Shown here one piece after another: positions 1 to 13,102 of a stretch of 64,000 nt of DNA (position 1 is the stretch's first letter; every line of letters begins with the position of its first letter). The DNA is taken from positions 4,233,501-4,297,500 of the forward strand of contig JBAMJR010000070.1 in NCBI GenBank assembly GCA_038501785.1, in the 5' to 3' direction. The position numbers and the translations under genes were made by a program. A model generated the notes under the pieces. It ran no database searches. It was not told the DNA's origin and was given only the letters and a program-made list of their open reading frames with translations. This DNA is from Myoxocephalus aenaeus (taxonomy: Eukaryota; Chordata; Actinopteri; Perciformes; Cottidae).

Positions 1-840
1 GACAGCACAAACTTCAAGCCACATGGAGTGATTGCATTAGTTGTAACAGCAGTGAAACATAACGGTCACTGAGTTTGGGGCACGGAGGGTGAAAGATATA
101 GGATACAAAAATCAAACGTGAATAAAGAATAAATTGATCTAAAACAGATTAATACTTATATGATGGTGATAATCTTAACAGTCCTATCTCCTTACTTTAA
201 TAAATGCAGCAGCAGAGAGACATACTGACTGTTTTTTTCCCACAGTGTACAAACATGTTTACAATGTTATTATCCTATCAAGTTGCACCAGCTGATCAAA
301 TCACACTCGGTGTAATAACATCAGTGTGACGACAGTTGGCTCCTGGAAATGTTGAAGTCTTGGTGCTCGTTAACAGTGACGGAGACTTTCTCACCACTGT
401 GTGTAAATGCTGGTAAGTGTGTTAAGAACTGGAGCTCCAAATTGACTAAGAAATGGCCGATGCAAATTTTGTAATTAATCTCTGTGGAAAAAAGTTTAAA
501 AAGAGAGCGACCCACACTCCCAGTAGCCAGGTTAATAATTGGATTACTTCCACCCTCCTGCTGCCTACATGATGTCACATGGAGAGACTGAGGAGTAATT
601 AGTTTGTTAAGACAGAAAACAGCAGCGCCCTCAGTATAAACATACTCTGCTGTCTCTGCCTCGGTTGTCCACGTCCAAAATCTGCTAAAATCCCAAAATA
701 AATATAAATAAATGATGTCATTAAATGTAACAAAAATAATATAAAAAATAAATATAGGCACTAATTAACTGATAAAATGTGATAAATAGGTATTTTGGAT
801 TTAATTTGATTCTTCATTTATTAATTATTTGTATTAATTC

Positions 841-894
<54 letters not shown>

Positions 895-962
895 TCTTCT
901 ATTTTTTTATATTAATTTATAAATCGATTATTAAAATATTAATTTATAAATCAATTTATTCA

Positions 963-1001
<39 letters not shown>

Positions 1002-1206
1002 GGGAAAAAAACTAATATATATATATGTATATATGGGAAAAAAACTAATATCTATGTGTCACATTTTATCAATTTATAATACATTTTTAATACAACTTTT
1101 GGTACATTTAATGGCATATTAATTAATTGTTTTAGTCATTAATCAATCTATTTCTGATTTTTTGCCAGATTCGGTCCTCCATACATCCTGCTTAACTCTC
1201 AGACCT
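1..1206. other. Sequence downstream of annexin A13; AT-rich, no gene seen
   Basis: This stretch lies 3' of the annexin stop codon and should include its 3'UTR. It is AT-rich and holds (AT)n tracts at 844-889 and 965-994. A unit of the form ACTAATATATATATG followed by TATATGGGAAAAAA is repeated in tandem around 963-1050. The open frame at 321-761 on the minus strand resembles no family I know and shows no splice context. I see no further exon. Confidence 0.5.
844..889. repeat. (AT)n microsatellite
   Basis: An uninterrupted TA/AT dinucleotide run downstream of annexin A13. A second, shorter run is at 965-994. Confidence 0.95.
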
Positions 1207-4200
1207 TCAGTGGCAGATCGCCAGGAGGAGGCGTTTAAAGTCCCCGCCGCACTCGTCCTTCAGGGCCTCCTTCAGAGAAACATCGTATTTCTCCAGGTAC
1301 AGATCTTTGATGGTCTCCAAATCGTACTGTTGAAGAAAAAGCAACCACGCGTCAATCAGTGCGTTAACAGTCGGTTTCCACAGCCAAATATTTTACTTGT
1401 ATTTGATTTATTTGATTATCATTCTGTGTAACCTGATTTTTCCCAATTAATTATTGATAAAATAGCCTAACGATGTGGTTAAGAATGAGGTCAAGGCTGT
1501 GATGTCATGTCTGTAGCTAAAAATCGTGATGTTTTTCTCCAGTTACCTCGGAGCGAGTCACGATGATGCGAATGAGGGTGTCCTCGTCGGTGCCCGCTCC
1601 CGCCATGGCGTCGTTCAGCCGTCTGGCGAAGTAGAGCTGAGGGTTCTTAGCAACTCTCACTGAGGAGAGGAAAGAAAGGCGTCCATTTAATTCCATTGCA
1701 AACAGGGGATTTTTATATCTATGAATAAACATGAATAAAAATCACGACACATGATCAGGAAGAGACAAACGTGTTGTTGCCCCTGTTAGCCGGCTAACCT
1801 TCCATCAGATGCAGTGATGCAACATTAAAAGGATGTGGGAGACAACGCTCTGCACCGGGGAAAGCTCCAAAGTGTGTGGTGAGAACATACGACCCTGAAT
1901 ACATTAAATATTAACTCATAATGGCAGGCAGTCAAGGGTGAAGGCAAGCAGAATATTTATTTTGGCTGTTTCGGTGGCATGACATATATTTACAGCCCAG
2001 TTTAGCTTTTTCTCCTTTTTTTAGGAAGGTGGTCCTAATGAATTCGGATCAAAGATCAAGTATATTGTATTTTATTATTCAACACGGTGTATTTCATACT
2101 AACCAAGCGCGATGTAGCATTGCTTCAGCGTCCCAGAAGTCTCGTTCTCAAGGGTGTCCAGGATCTCGGTTCCAGAGAGCTATGGAGAGAAAATTACTAG
2201 TTGAATCAAAGCACTGGCAATGCCTTTAAAGTACAACGTTTCATTTTCCAGGCTCTCCTAATCCTATAATTGAAGCTGTTCGGGACATTTTAAAGCCCCA
2301 TGAGAGTCCGTCTGCACGACACTTCTCGAGGGTAATATAAAGACGCCGGCCCTGATCAACTCACATGCTCGTCAGGTCACGGACACTGACATGTAATATC
2401 GCCGCAGCTATCTATGGACAGCGCGACACCAAAACCTACCTGCTCGTATATCTTGAAGGTGGCCTGGAGCTGCAGGTAGTTTCTGGAGGCCAGCACGAAG
2501 CTGAAAGTGGACTCGTCGGTTCCAAAGGAACCCTCGCCAGCCTGCATGGAAAACAGCGAATATTAAGATTGTTCAGCGTTAATGAATCCGCGATCAGGAT
2601 ATTGTGAATTTAATATTGAAACGGTACCTCAAACAGGCTGGTGGCGTCTTGCTCCGCCAGCTCCTCGTCCACGTCGTAAGTCTCATCTCTGTTGCCCTGG
2701 AGGACGAAGAGTGAGATGACTTTATCTGTGCGGCGAGTTCGACTGAAGCAGCTGTATCTGGCCTCCGTTTTGCTACTGGGAGGCTGTCTGGACTGTGGCC
2801 AGCGTGTGTGTGTGTGTGTACATAGGGAACGGTTGGGCCAAGGGAGAGTGAGCTTGATTTCAGTCCCAGAGCGGACGAGAGGATTTCTGTTACACGAGTG
2901 GAGTAGAAAACTAAAGGCCACTTACCTGCAATAGAGCCATGAGCAGGTTTCTTACATCCCCGCTTGTGTCGCCCTCGATATCGGCTTCAAGATCACGCTC
3001 GTGCACTAAAATGTAAACACAAAAGGGTCAGATGAAATGACTAATAACACTGTTTATTTTATGTCTCGGTATTTAAAGGGCAAGTCCACCCCGACAGTAC
3101 TCTTGTACCCGATACAAGTTGATCGTGTCCAGTCGGTTTTTAATTTATAATAACATTTTGGTTATACCCACTTTACCTTAACCAGCCTTAAGTTAATAAT
3201 TACCCTATTTTTTTCAAGGCTGACCTGATTTCCCTTTTTTAAACATCTCAAGTCTTGTGACTGCAGTGTGTTTTAGTTTATTCACAGCACCAGTTAGTAT
3301 CTTAGCCTCGAAAGAATCCTTCACTTTATTGAGAAAACCTAACATTTACACATAAATGAGAAATTCCCTTGTTCTCCTGCCCTCACTATGTGTGTGGGTG
3401 CACAGCTGTGCGGTGAGCTAAACACACCTCCGGTTACAGTCGCAGGCGGCAAATTGCTTTTGAAATTGTTCCATGTGAAACTGCAAAAACAGTACTGGAC
3501 AACAAATTCAATGATGATGTTTACACATCAGAAAAAAGACAAAATTACATAAAAAAAAGAGTTAGCTAAACCAAAGGTTACTTTAAAAATGAATTAGTAC
3601 AATGACGAGGAAACTGGATTCACAAAAGTAGAGTCTGGAGCTGTGTCGTTCCCTCATTCCTGTATGAAGGATACTCAATAGTTTACTCAATAAACTCTCC
3701 AGTGAAAGCTCAACATTACGCCCCCCCCAGGAAGTACATTAGATTAAGTATTTTAGTAAACATACACATAAAGTCTCCAAGGCAAATGTTAAAAAGAGAA
3801 TATAGTGTCTAGCTTGGTTAGCAGTGAGCTAAACATAGAGAGTTCTCACCTTTGAGTAATGAACAAAGTAGATGTTAGTGAATAAAATCCGTCATCAGCG
3901 CTGTTGTCACAGGGAACAGGACGTTACCATGCTAACATGCTAGCTACCCACGACCAGCTAACAGCCTCATGAGCTAATTAGCAGATAGCAAGCTCAGGCT
4001 CCTTTAGCAGCTTTACCCGAGTCACTCACAATCAAAAATCAATTATTAACTTTTTATACAGGATGCCTTAATAGAAAGTGACAATGATAACGTAATAGCT
4101 TTGGAATACATTTAAAAGAATTACAGTATTCCTTCCACACGTTGCTACTTGCTAAGAGACTCCTGAGTACTGAATGAAGATGTTGATAAATGAATCAGCA

Positions 4201-5503
4201 CTGACATTGTGAACAGGAAGTTGCAGCAGGATGGGTCTTGACTAAACAAAATGTGACTGTACTATTCCCATCCCTTTAGCTGAGTAATGTACAGTATGTC
4301 ACGCGTGCAAATGAGTCACAATTATTCATTTCCCCCTGGGTTCATAACACAAGCAAGGGAAATAGTGACGTTTAGTAACAACGGGGATGAATGAAAATGT
4401 AACAACTGATAGACGCTGAGTAATTAAGTATATTTTGCAAAGGGCTTACCTTGAAAGTAGCATTCCTTGAACATGGCAATGTCCTGTGTGGAAACAATTA
4501 TACGCAATGAATACAAATATTGTCAAAAACAAAAGTATCCAAACTCAATGGCACACAGACTGCTGATGTATACGTTCTTAAATCATTTGGCGTTTTAAAT
4601 GTAGTGACTGACAGCGTTGGTGGCGGTGCAGAGGATCTCCACCAGGACGTCTTCGTCGGTGCCCGCTCCCTTCATGGCCTTCCTCAGCTCCTTCACGGCG
4701 TAGATGACGGGCGGGTCCAGCATGGCGAGGATGGCGTTCTCAAAGCTCCCCGACAACTCTTTCTTCAACACGTCCACCAACTCCTGTCACACAGAGACGG
4801 AATTAAATTGGGATAGGTGATTAAAAGGGGCAACGAAAAGTAAAATGGCTGTTGTGGTAAAAAGAAAATCACACAGTATTCTGTGTGTTATTATTATTAT
4901 TATTATTGAATGACACTCACATCATCATACTTTTCAAAATAGGCGTTTTTAATTTCCTGTCGCTGAGCTGAGCTGCGGTTTGCCAGGATGTCAATGATGG
5001 CCTGCTCATCAGTTCCTGAGGTGGGAAAACACGCACAAAAAAAGATGCAAAACAATGATGAAACAATGCAATAATACTTACGAGAGCGTTATTAGAATTA
5101 CTGGAACGCTCCCAACTCACCAAACCCTTTGCAGGCTTTACGGATGGCTTTGATGTCAGCGACGACATCAAAGTCCTCGTAGTGCACGATGGTGGGCTGA
5201 GAGAAGAACAGAAGATTGTTATTAACCTCAATAACCCGGTTGTATGTGGTCATTTGTTTAATTAAATAAATGAAGTGCAGAGGGGTTCATGATAGCTATG
5301 CAGCAGCAGATGGGGGAGGGGAGGGCGATGACACAATGCATTGGTTGAGGAATTCGAGGCCAGAAGACTTTAAACAAACTTGGTGGGGGCCCGGCGGTCG
5401 CAGCGTGCCGTGCAGGGGCCAACACGGGGTCTGGGGAAGACTAGATCACCCCGAGTAGAATCCTTTTATGCCACTTTTTTGTAGGCTGTTTGGTAAATGA
5501 ACT

Positions 5504-5537
<34 letters not shown>

Positions 5538-6293
5538 GTAATCATTTGTATGCCATGTTGGAAAACCAGTTTATTTTAATTATGAATTGGATGTTATTTG
5601 AAGTGTAAAACACTTTTAAAGTACCCTTTTAATCCATAACTTTACAATTATGGATTAAAATAAAGTTTTTTTTTTCTTTTTTTCTCCACTTTAATTAAAG
5701 TTACCAAGGACTAAACAAATGAGCACAGAGGCACCGAAAAGACACCCTCCCCCAATCTTTGCACTTTGGACTCTTTCCCAAAAAACACCCAGAGCCCGAC
5801 TCCCTCATTCATCCACACACCAAGCGCGCGCGCACGCACACATCTAACGGCGCCGTGGTGAAGTCCGCAGGGGAGTGGCCCTCTTCCTCTGCGTAAAACC
5901 CAGACGCGGTTGTCCGTCACACGGTGTCATTCGCTTACATTTAAAGAAACACCCCAACAAATAGTCTGAAACCGACACGAATTGCTCTCAATGTCCGCTG
6001 GAGATCCTAAACACACTCATCACGCAGGTTGAATATCGGCGACAATGTTGCCGATCCATGAAGTCGCTACATTTTGCATTAAATACGTCATTATTTAGCG
6101 GATTTTCCAAGATTGAAACCCGTTAACTCGACACTGTCGCTCACACTTCACTTGGAGCAGAAGCACAAACTGCTTATTATAAGATTATTTTCTCTCCATA
6201 TATCTAGCTATATATATATATATCCATATCCATAAATCAGTGCGTTTGTAACACACACTCTCAGACAGCGGTACCTACTTGACAGTTGCCCAT
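1207..6293 (-). CDS. anxa13: Annexin A13 (complete, 11 coding exons, 316 aa)
   Basis: Calcium-dependent phospholipid-binding annexin; the A13 type is the N-myristoylated epithelial form that binds membranes. Coding exons in transcript order: 6279-6293, 5121-5196, 4921-5015, 4613-4783, 4450-4483, 2926-3005, 2628-2696, 2440-2541, 2104-2179, 1547-1659, 1207-1326. All introns are GT-AG and the phases join without a break; the 951-nt CDS gives 316 aa, the length I recall for human ANXA13. Four annexin repeats are visible, each with a type II calcium loop: KGFGTDEQ, KGAGTDED, GSFGTDES and AGAGTDED. The protein starts MGNCQ, so Gly2 fits N-myristoylation, the diagnostic feature of A13. Cys4 could also be acylated (inference). 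It ends LLLAICH. The start is fixed because exon 1 encodes only five residues before a GTAGGT donor. No breaks are seen. Assignment to A13 rests on the MGN start, length and repeat sequences; a teleost A13-like paralog is the main alternative. Confidence 0.93.
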
Positions 6294-6719
6294 TTTCAGG
6301 ATGTTTTATTGCCGGCTGCCGGGTGCTCTGTTGGTATAAAGTGGTGGAGTAAATAGTTCTCGGTACTGAATGTCTCGCGGATACGAGCTTCGGCCCGGAG
6401 CAGCAGAAAGCAGCGTCTGACGTCACCACGGACCGTTGGTTAACCCTTTACAGTCCGTCCACGACCACTGAAGTATCCCATGATGCACCTGGACAGACCT
6501 AGTGTACAACATGGCTGAAAAAAGTACTAGTACTAATACAAGTACTAATGTCACAGTGTAGAAATACTCTGTTATAAGCTAAACCCAATTTTTATAGATT
6601 TTATGTGATGTCGTCACTTTACTGCTTTATTTTATGATTGATATTAATATGTATGTATATATATGTATACATATATACATACACACACACAAATATGTAC
6701 ATACACATACTGTATATAC

Positions 6720-6720
<1 letters not shown>

Positions 6721-6782
<62 letters not shown>
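6721..6782. repeat. (AT)n microsatellite
   Basis: About 30 uninterrupted AT dinucleotides, flanked on the left by degenerate TATG/CACA repeats from 6650. It creates the spurious IYIYIY open frames on both strands. Confidence 0.95.
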
Positions 6783-6785
<3 letters not shown>

Positions 6786-7081
6786 GTATAAGTATGTGTG
6801 TTATATATGAAATTATCCACTCTACAGTAGTTTTACTTTTGATACCGTAAGTATAAAATGTCAGAAATTACTTCTGCACTTTTTCTTCAGTAAGATCTTC
6901 AATGCCGGACTTTTTACTTGTAATGGAGTATATATTTCTTTTACCATAACTTTTATTGAAGTGAAGGTCCTGTCGCCGCTGTCTTCCACAAGAGTGGATG
7001 TGGCTTTAGCTCATCTTGAGTTTTAACATTGAGTCTATAAGAATATACCACATTCAAAGCTAAATATAAATAAAAAATAAA

Positions 7082-7096
7082 GTGTGTGTGTGTGTA

Positions 7097-7166
<70 letters not shown>
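7082..7166. repeat. Compound (GT)n-(AT)n microsatellite
   Basis: A short GT run (7082-7095) is followed by a long AT run (7099-7166). It explains the overlapping IYIYIY open frames there. Confidence 0.95.
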
Positions 7167-7169
<3 letters not shown>

Positions 7170-8805
7170 CTGCTGACCATGACCTCTGACCTTCCTGGAT
7201 ATGGGTTGACAGCTCATGCTCTCATTTCTCCACTGTTCAAGCCAAGTTTCCCATGTTTGTAAATCAAGTCATTTATGTATTTATTCATCATTTAGAGGAA
7301 GTTCTAACTTGTTGAACAGTTTCTCTGCTTTTAGTGTACTACATTTGCATCTGACAGCAATGACCCAAAAAGTTTAAATCTCGTGTTCTACAGTATAATT
7401 ACTAACGTGCCAGCCTACGCTCTCACCATTGGTATTTCACTGAACCTTACAACTGTCCCTACATCATATACTCACCATCTCAGGAGGAGAGCTGCTGCCC
7501 TTTAGCCCATGACGACTAATGCATGCACACTGTGTCGGAGTAAACTGCTCCAATCAGGTAGTCGCTAACACCAACAAAGCCGCGCAATTAGACGAGGATG
7601 AGTCATCTCCCTTCCCTGTGTGATTATCTGGAGGATCAATCAGGGAAACTTTTTAGACAGTATCTAAGTCAGTGTAGTCTAAGTTTCTATCAGTATCGAA
7701 TGCCAAGATGTGACTCACAGTAACAACATACTCAGGATAAGATGGCGATCAGATCAGATCTTTAGTGATCTTACAACAGGGGAAACTCATTTGTTACAGC
7801 AGCTCAAGAGTCAAAAAGGATACAAGTCATGTAGTGATGAATACAAAGTAAACCAAAGAAAGAAATAAGACGACAATACATTTTAAATAACACAACATAG
7901 CTTTAAACACTTTACACATCTCGATTCGCTCATAATACACACATGGTGTGAAGCATATTTCACCAACCGATCGTTGTTGACTGTTGTTCTCAGTCAGGCA
8001 GCTCAGTTGTGACATGGTCCCCATTTAAAGGAGTAATTTGACATGTTGGGTGTAATGTGCTCAAGAGAGGACTGATGCCTCTCATGATTGGATGCAGCTG
8101 CTCCCTTAGCTTAGGCGGACTGCCTTTTGGACAAAGACAGCTAGCTGTTTTCCCTCGTTTCAAGTCTTTATGCTAAGCTAAGCTAACGTGGTGCTGGCTC
8201 TAGCTACATGGTTACTCTACAAATGTGAAAGCGTTATCAATTCATTTCATGTAAAAATCCTTATTAAAATTGTGACGTGGTTTCGGTGGACAGCGCTAGT
8301 CCCAAGCGGAGGCTAGCCGCTAATGAATGAACGGCATTAGCAAGAAGCTATCGTTTAGCTGCCTCGAGCACAATCACCACCGTCTAATCTCTTCTTCCTT
8401 CCTTTTGCCAACGAATGAGCGAAGTGCATCAGTTTATCTCGTGTCCTTTTTTGGAGGATTATTTGCATTTACAATGGCTCCGATTGGTCAAACTTCCGAA
8501 AACTTAAAATGACGGTTGAAAGTTTAAGAGTCGCTGTGTAAACGTGATTAACAATTAACAATTTCAGACGACAAAATTCGGACTTGGTTTGCAAAAGGCC
8601 TTAACTCTCTGGAAGAAAGCAAATAGTACACTTCCCAAAAGTTCAAGCAGATGATTCTTGCTTGAACTTGACTGCTGAGCTGCATTGTGGGAATTGTAGT
8701 AATCAATACTAGAGACTAAACAGTCACAATATTTCAGCCTCTCCTGTTGCTTATGGAAGTATAATACTGTTAATATAACAGTAATACGTGACGTGTCCTA
8801 AATAC

Positions 8806-10149
8806 CAGTGGTGTATAGTAACGAAGTAGAAATACTTCGTTACTGTACTTAAGTAGTTTTTGGGGATATCTGTACTCTACTTTACTATTTATATTTCTGT
8901 TTACTTTTACTTTTACTTCACTACATTTTGCAAAGAAAAATGATACTTTTACTCCGATACATTTCTCCTGAAACCTTCGTTACTCGCTACAAAATCAAAT
9001 CTATCTTTAGAAAAAGAAAGAAAAAAACATCGGGGACTGTGGTGGAACACAGACTCCACCAAGCAGGTTTTGCGAATCACAATGTTTTGCATTTTCCCTC
9101 TACATCCTCTAGTCCAGCACTCCCGAACCTTTATGCGTCACAGACCGGTTACGTGAAGACAATATTTTCACAGACCGGGTCCGACCTCGGAGAGACGGGA
9201 GACAACGACACCCGACGTGTGTTCGTTATGTCCAGTCTACTCCTAACTAAACCTTTAGTCCAGTCTACTGCTTAACTTATAACGCGCTGCACAAAGACAG
9301 GATGTTGAAATGGAAGCAGGTTTTCATGCTTTTTTGGCGATCTTAGGATACTTTGCCTTGGTTTCCAGATCACCGACAGAGTTGTAACAGACTTACGTTT
9401 CATTTTTAGAGTAACGTAACATCTTGACATGTGTCAAGAGATTCCGTCTGAGGTTACCACAGACGGATGTATGCGGTCATTTTTCACAATAAAACATCTT
9501 TCCGGCCTTGATTTTTTATTTATTTAATTGAAATGTTTCATTCATTCTTTCTGTGGCCCGGTACCAAGAGACCCACAGACCGGTACCAAGAGACCCACAG
9601 ACCGGTACCAAGAGACCCGCAGACCGGTACCAAGAGACCCACAGACCGGCACCAAGAGACCCACGGCGGGCGGAATGAGCATACTTATAACCACACTGTT
9701 ACAAGTCCTTCATAGTGTCATATTGCTTTTTGGAGAATTATGATGATAAGTTCATAGTAGATGCAAAAGTATACTTAGGTACAATATATTATGTTGAACA
9801 TAATATATATGGATGGATCACAGCCAACCCAGTTATTGTATCAACACAACTCCTGGTCCTTGGTCACGGTGACCACAGCACTTAAAAGAATAAACTTCAT
9901 AATTCTCAAAATTCTGACCCTTTGCTTTTTTATTAAAAGCATGTACTTGTACTTTTACTTTCAATACTTAAGTACATTTTATATCAGAAAAATACTTTTG
10001 ATACTTAAGTACAGAAAATATCAGATACTTTAAGACTTTTACTCAAGTAGTATTTTAATAGGTGACTTTTACTTTTACTGGAGTAATTTTCCAGTAAGGT
10101 ATCTTTACTTTTACTCAAGTACGGCTTTTGGGTACTTTATACACCACTG
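8806..10149. mobile_element. Non-autonomous hAT-type DNA transposon with 8-bp target-site duplication
   Basis: The left end reads CAGTGGTGTATAGTA and the right end, reverse-complemented, reads CAGTGGTGTATAAAGTA, giving short terminal inverted repeats. The octamer CTAAATAC lies directly outside both ends (8798-8805 and 10150-10157), as expected of the 8-bp duplication made by hAT transposases. The sub-terminal zones are rich in ACTTTTACTTTTACT-like and TACTTAAGTA motifs in inverted orientation. No transposase is encoded, so the element (1344 bp) would need a partner's enzyme. It carries an internal 22-bp minisatellite at 9556-9668. Confidence 0.85.
9556..9668. repeat. 22-bp minisatellite, about five copies, inside the hAT element
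   Basis: The unit CGGTACCAAGAGACCCACAG plus AC is repeated about five times with single-base variants (CCGCAG, GGCACC). It lies within the transposon and stays open in two frames, which gives spurious ORFs (9528-9743). Confidence 0.9.
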
Positions 10150-10318
10150 CTAAATACACGTCTCGAGAAGAATCAGCGAAGGCCACGAGTCCATTCTTGG
10201 TACACAAAGTGGAAAATGTTGCTGTTGCAGGCACCTGTTACCGCAGCAACACATGCACCGTAAAGATGAGGCTCACTTGTTTCGTGTTCTCCAGTTGTTC
10301 GTACTCCTTAGGTGGAAG

Positions 10319-10324
10319 TTTATT
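10319..10324 (-). terminator. Polyadenylation signal AATAAA of the 199-aa gene
   Basis: TTTATT on the plus strand reads AATAAA on the minus strand, about 150 bases past the stop codon at 10475. Confidence 0.45.
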
Positions 10325-10474
10325 GACATTTTTCTTTTGCCGCCATCAGAATTTGCTGCTGTAACAGCCCAAATACCTGGAGGGCCGCAACACTAACATG
10401 ACTGGAAGACCAAATTCAGAGGGCACCGTTTGCCCGGCTGCTCCGCAGCTCCCAGCGGTCTCAGGTTGGGGATG

Positions 10475-13043
10475 TTATGGTGTTCGTTTCACAGGCGGCA
10501 GAACGGGGGTCTGGAAACAAAGACGGCATTCATGAGCGCTTTACTTACAGAAACATTTTTCTGAAACAAAGCTCTGCAGGAGGCTCGAGTCTCAATGGGA
10601 ACAAAGAGGTTGGTTTTTTACTTCTAACTTTCTTGTCAATACCGCAGTACCATGCATGAAACACAGTCCTCATTTGTTAAGGAAAGCTTTGGGTGCAGAT
10701 TCTTTCTTTCCTTCCTTTAGAACACTGGGCTGTTGTTGCCTGGAACAATGCTGGGCTCATACCCGGTGCTTTGTTCACCTGCTCCTGTGGTAAGATCCCG
10801 GCGGCGCGGAGGCTTCTGCTCCGCCTCGCCGTGCCCAGGTGGTAGTTCGGCGCGCCGCTTCCCGGCATCCCCCAGAAGGTGTGCTGCATGGTGTCATTGT
10901 GCTGCAGGTGGGAGGAGAATTATGAAACCTTTAATAAACATATCACTAATCTGGCCTCTATCTTATCATGAAAGTACAGGGTCCAAATTTATACTTTTAT
11001 TACATTATTATTGTTAATAACTCACCTTTTGCTCGTCAACAACATTTCTATTTCTCTCCCTTTCCATCTGTTGTTTCCTCTCCTCTATCTGCAGGCAAAG
11101 GTCTCTGTAATACTGACTTTTGCTATCCTAAAGAAAAAACATAAACCTTCTGTAACTACTTCCTGCATCAAATGTATTTTAATAGTCTTTATGCAGAGGG
11201 CAGAAGATAAAGTATGACCTCTCTGGTGATGTTGTTCCTGTTCAACCATTGTGCTCCATGCTGATGAGCAGCTGATACTGAAGCGTTTTCCTGGAAGAAA
11301 CAGACTCTCAGCTCAACCTGTTTGCTCATATTTGACGTTGTTCAATGAACATATATCACTACCTCCATCTAGTGGCCACATGCATGAAATGCAGTTTAAA
11401 TACGCCTTAAAGAATTGGTCTGGCGAGATCCTGTATTTTTATTATCGTCAACAAATCCAATGAAAAAACTAAAACTAATAATCAATTGATCCGACTAATA
11501 CGTAGCGCCTGTATAATCTCATATATTGTATTCCTCTGTATCATGTATTGTACCTCCAAACCTCTGACTAATTAATCACTGTACATGTTTATGTTTATCT
11601 ACACTTCACACTTCACATATTACATACATAACTTGCATTTTAGCACTCTCCTATTGTTTGTTATTGTTTGTTTATTTACACCTCACACACTTAATATACA
11701 CATACATACTTGCACTTTTGCACTTCTACTGTTTAAGTTTAATTTCATTTAATTTAATTCCTAAATTAATACTCTGTTCTTTTTTCTTTTCTTTCATCCC
11801 AGCTATTTTTATTTAATTTTTATTAGTATTAATATTGTATATATCTTTCATCCCTGCTGGTTTGATATCTTATTTTCTGTCTGTAAATTGCTGCTAATCG
11901 ACACCAAATTTCCCCTTGGGGATTAATAAAGTATATATTCATTCATTCATTCATTCATTAAAAACACGCAGTAAGCCACACTGTTGCACTAAAATGTGCA
12001 TTAATCCTCTGATGAAATGATTTCCTAAAAAAAATGAATAAATAAATCGCACAATTTGCTCCTTGTTGAAGAATATTTTCTGTTGTAAGAAATAATTAAA
12101 CTTTTTATCCGTCTTCAGTTGTGATCAATGTGTTTGGGGTTGAGCGTCTGGATGGGGAACGTTTTGAGAGACGGACTGGTGCGTTTGGCCTTTTGTGGGA
12201 TTTGTTAACAATAAGCTTTCAACCTTCAAGCCAAGAAAAAAAAAGAAAACATGGCAGCAATTTGTTGCATTTGCTCTGAAACATACGGTTATGGATGCGT
12301 GAACTGAAAAGGTCCTCCTGGGGTCAGTGCTCTCCAAACACACGGTCCCTTTGAGTGTTAGTGATGGCAGAGGAGCTGAGGGAGAAGAATACACAGGACA
12401 TCGTCAAATTCAACTAAAATATGAGGTGGCATTTTTATTTTGACATTTTGAGAATATCTAAAGAGTCATTATTGTAGTCATTTATCAAGCTAAACTCCTC
12501 TCCAATGTAAGAACTCATTGCCTTTTTTCCTTGTGAATTAAATATTTTTTACACTTTTTGACTGTTGGTCAGACAAAACAAACGTCCTGTTCCGTCCTGC
12601 AGAATCATTTGCTCGTCTACAATTTCTCGACAATGGAGTAAACTCCATCTGCTGATGAAGATCATGTGATATGACCAAAAGCACCAGAAGAAGCTACTAA
12701 ATTAACCCTGTGGCGAGATAGTTCTCTCTCATTTTATATAATCAAAAATACGTGGACTCCCTGACGTTCCACCCAAATGTGATTGTTGGAACATCTCATA
12801 AAAAATAACAATGGGCTTTAACATCCTCTACTGCTCTGGTTTCATGTTTCCACCTCAGGTACCCAGTAGCACCACTGGTTTGAGGTCCGAACCAGTCGGG
12901 TTCTTGATGTCCACATACTTTTGGCCATTTGCTCGCTCACACATCACGCTTGTTTCACCGCCTTCTGAGGCCTCACACATGCAATAAAGTGTAATTCTTA
13001 TCTTGTTCGTCCTTGAGGAATCTTTCCTTTTGAGTGTTGCGAG

Positions 13044-13102
<59 letters not shown>

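Larger units (their letters stand above)
6480..8797. other. Intergenic region upstream of annexin A13
   Basis: No coding exon is seen. It holds two long (AT)n microsatellites (about 6721-6782 and 7099-7166) and otherwise unremarkable AT-rich DNA. The annexin promoter should lie at about 6300-6480, just upstream of the exon with the start codon, but I see no clear core-promoter motif there. Confidence 0.45.

Noticed and set aside
12965..13035. Possible extra exon of the 199-aa gene (frame reading KDSSRTNKIRITLYCM)
   Set aside because: Its best acceptor gives a stop in the required phase, and the flanking exons already join in frame without it.
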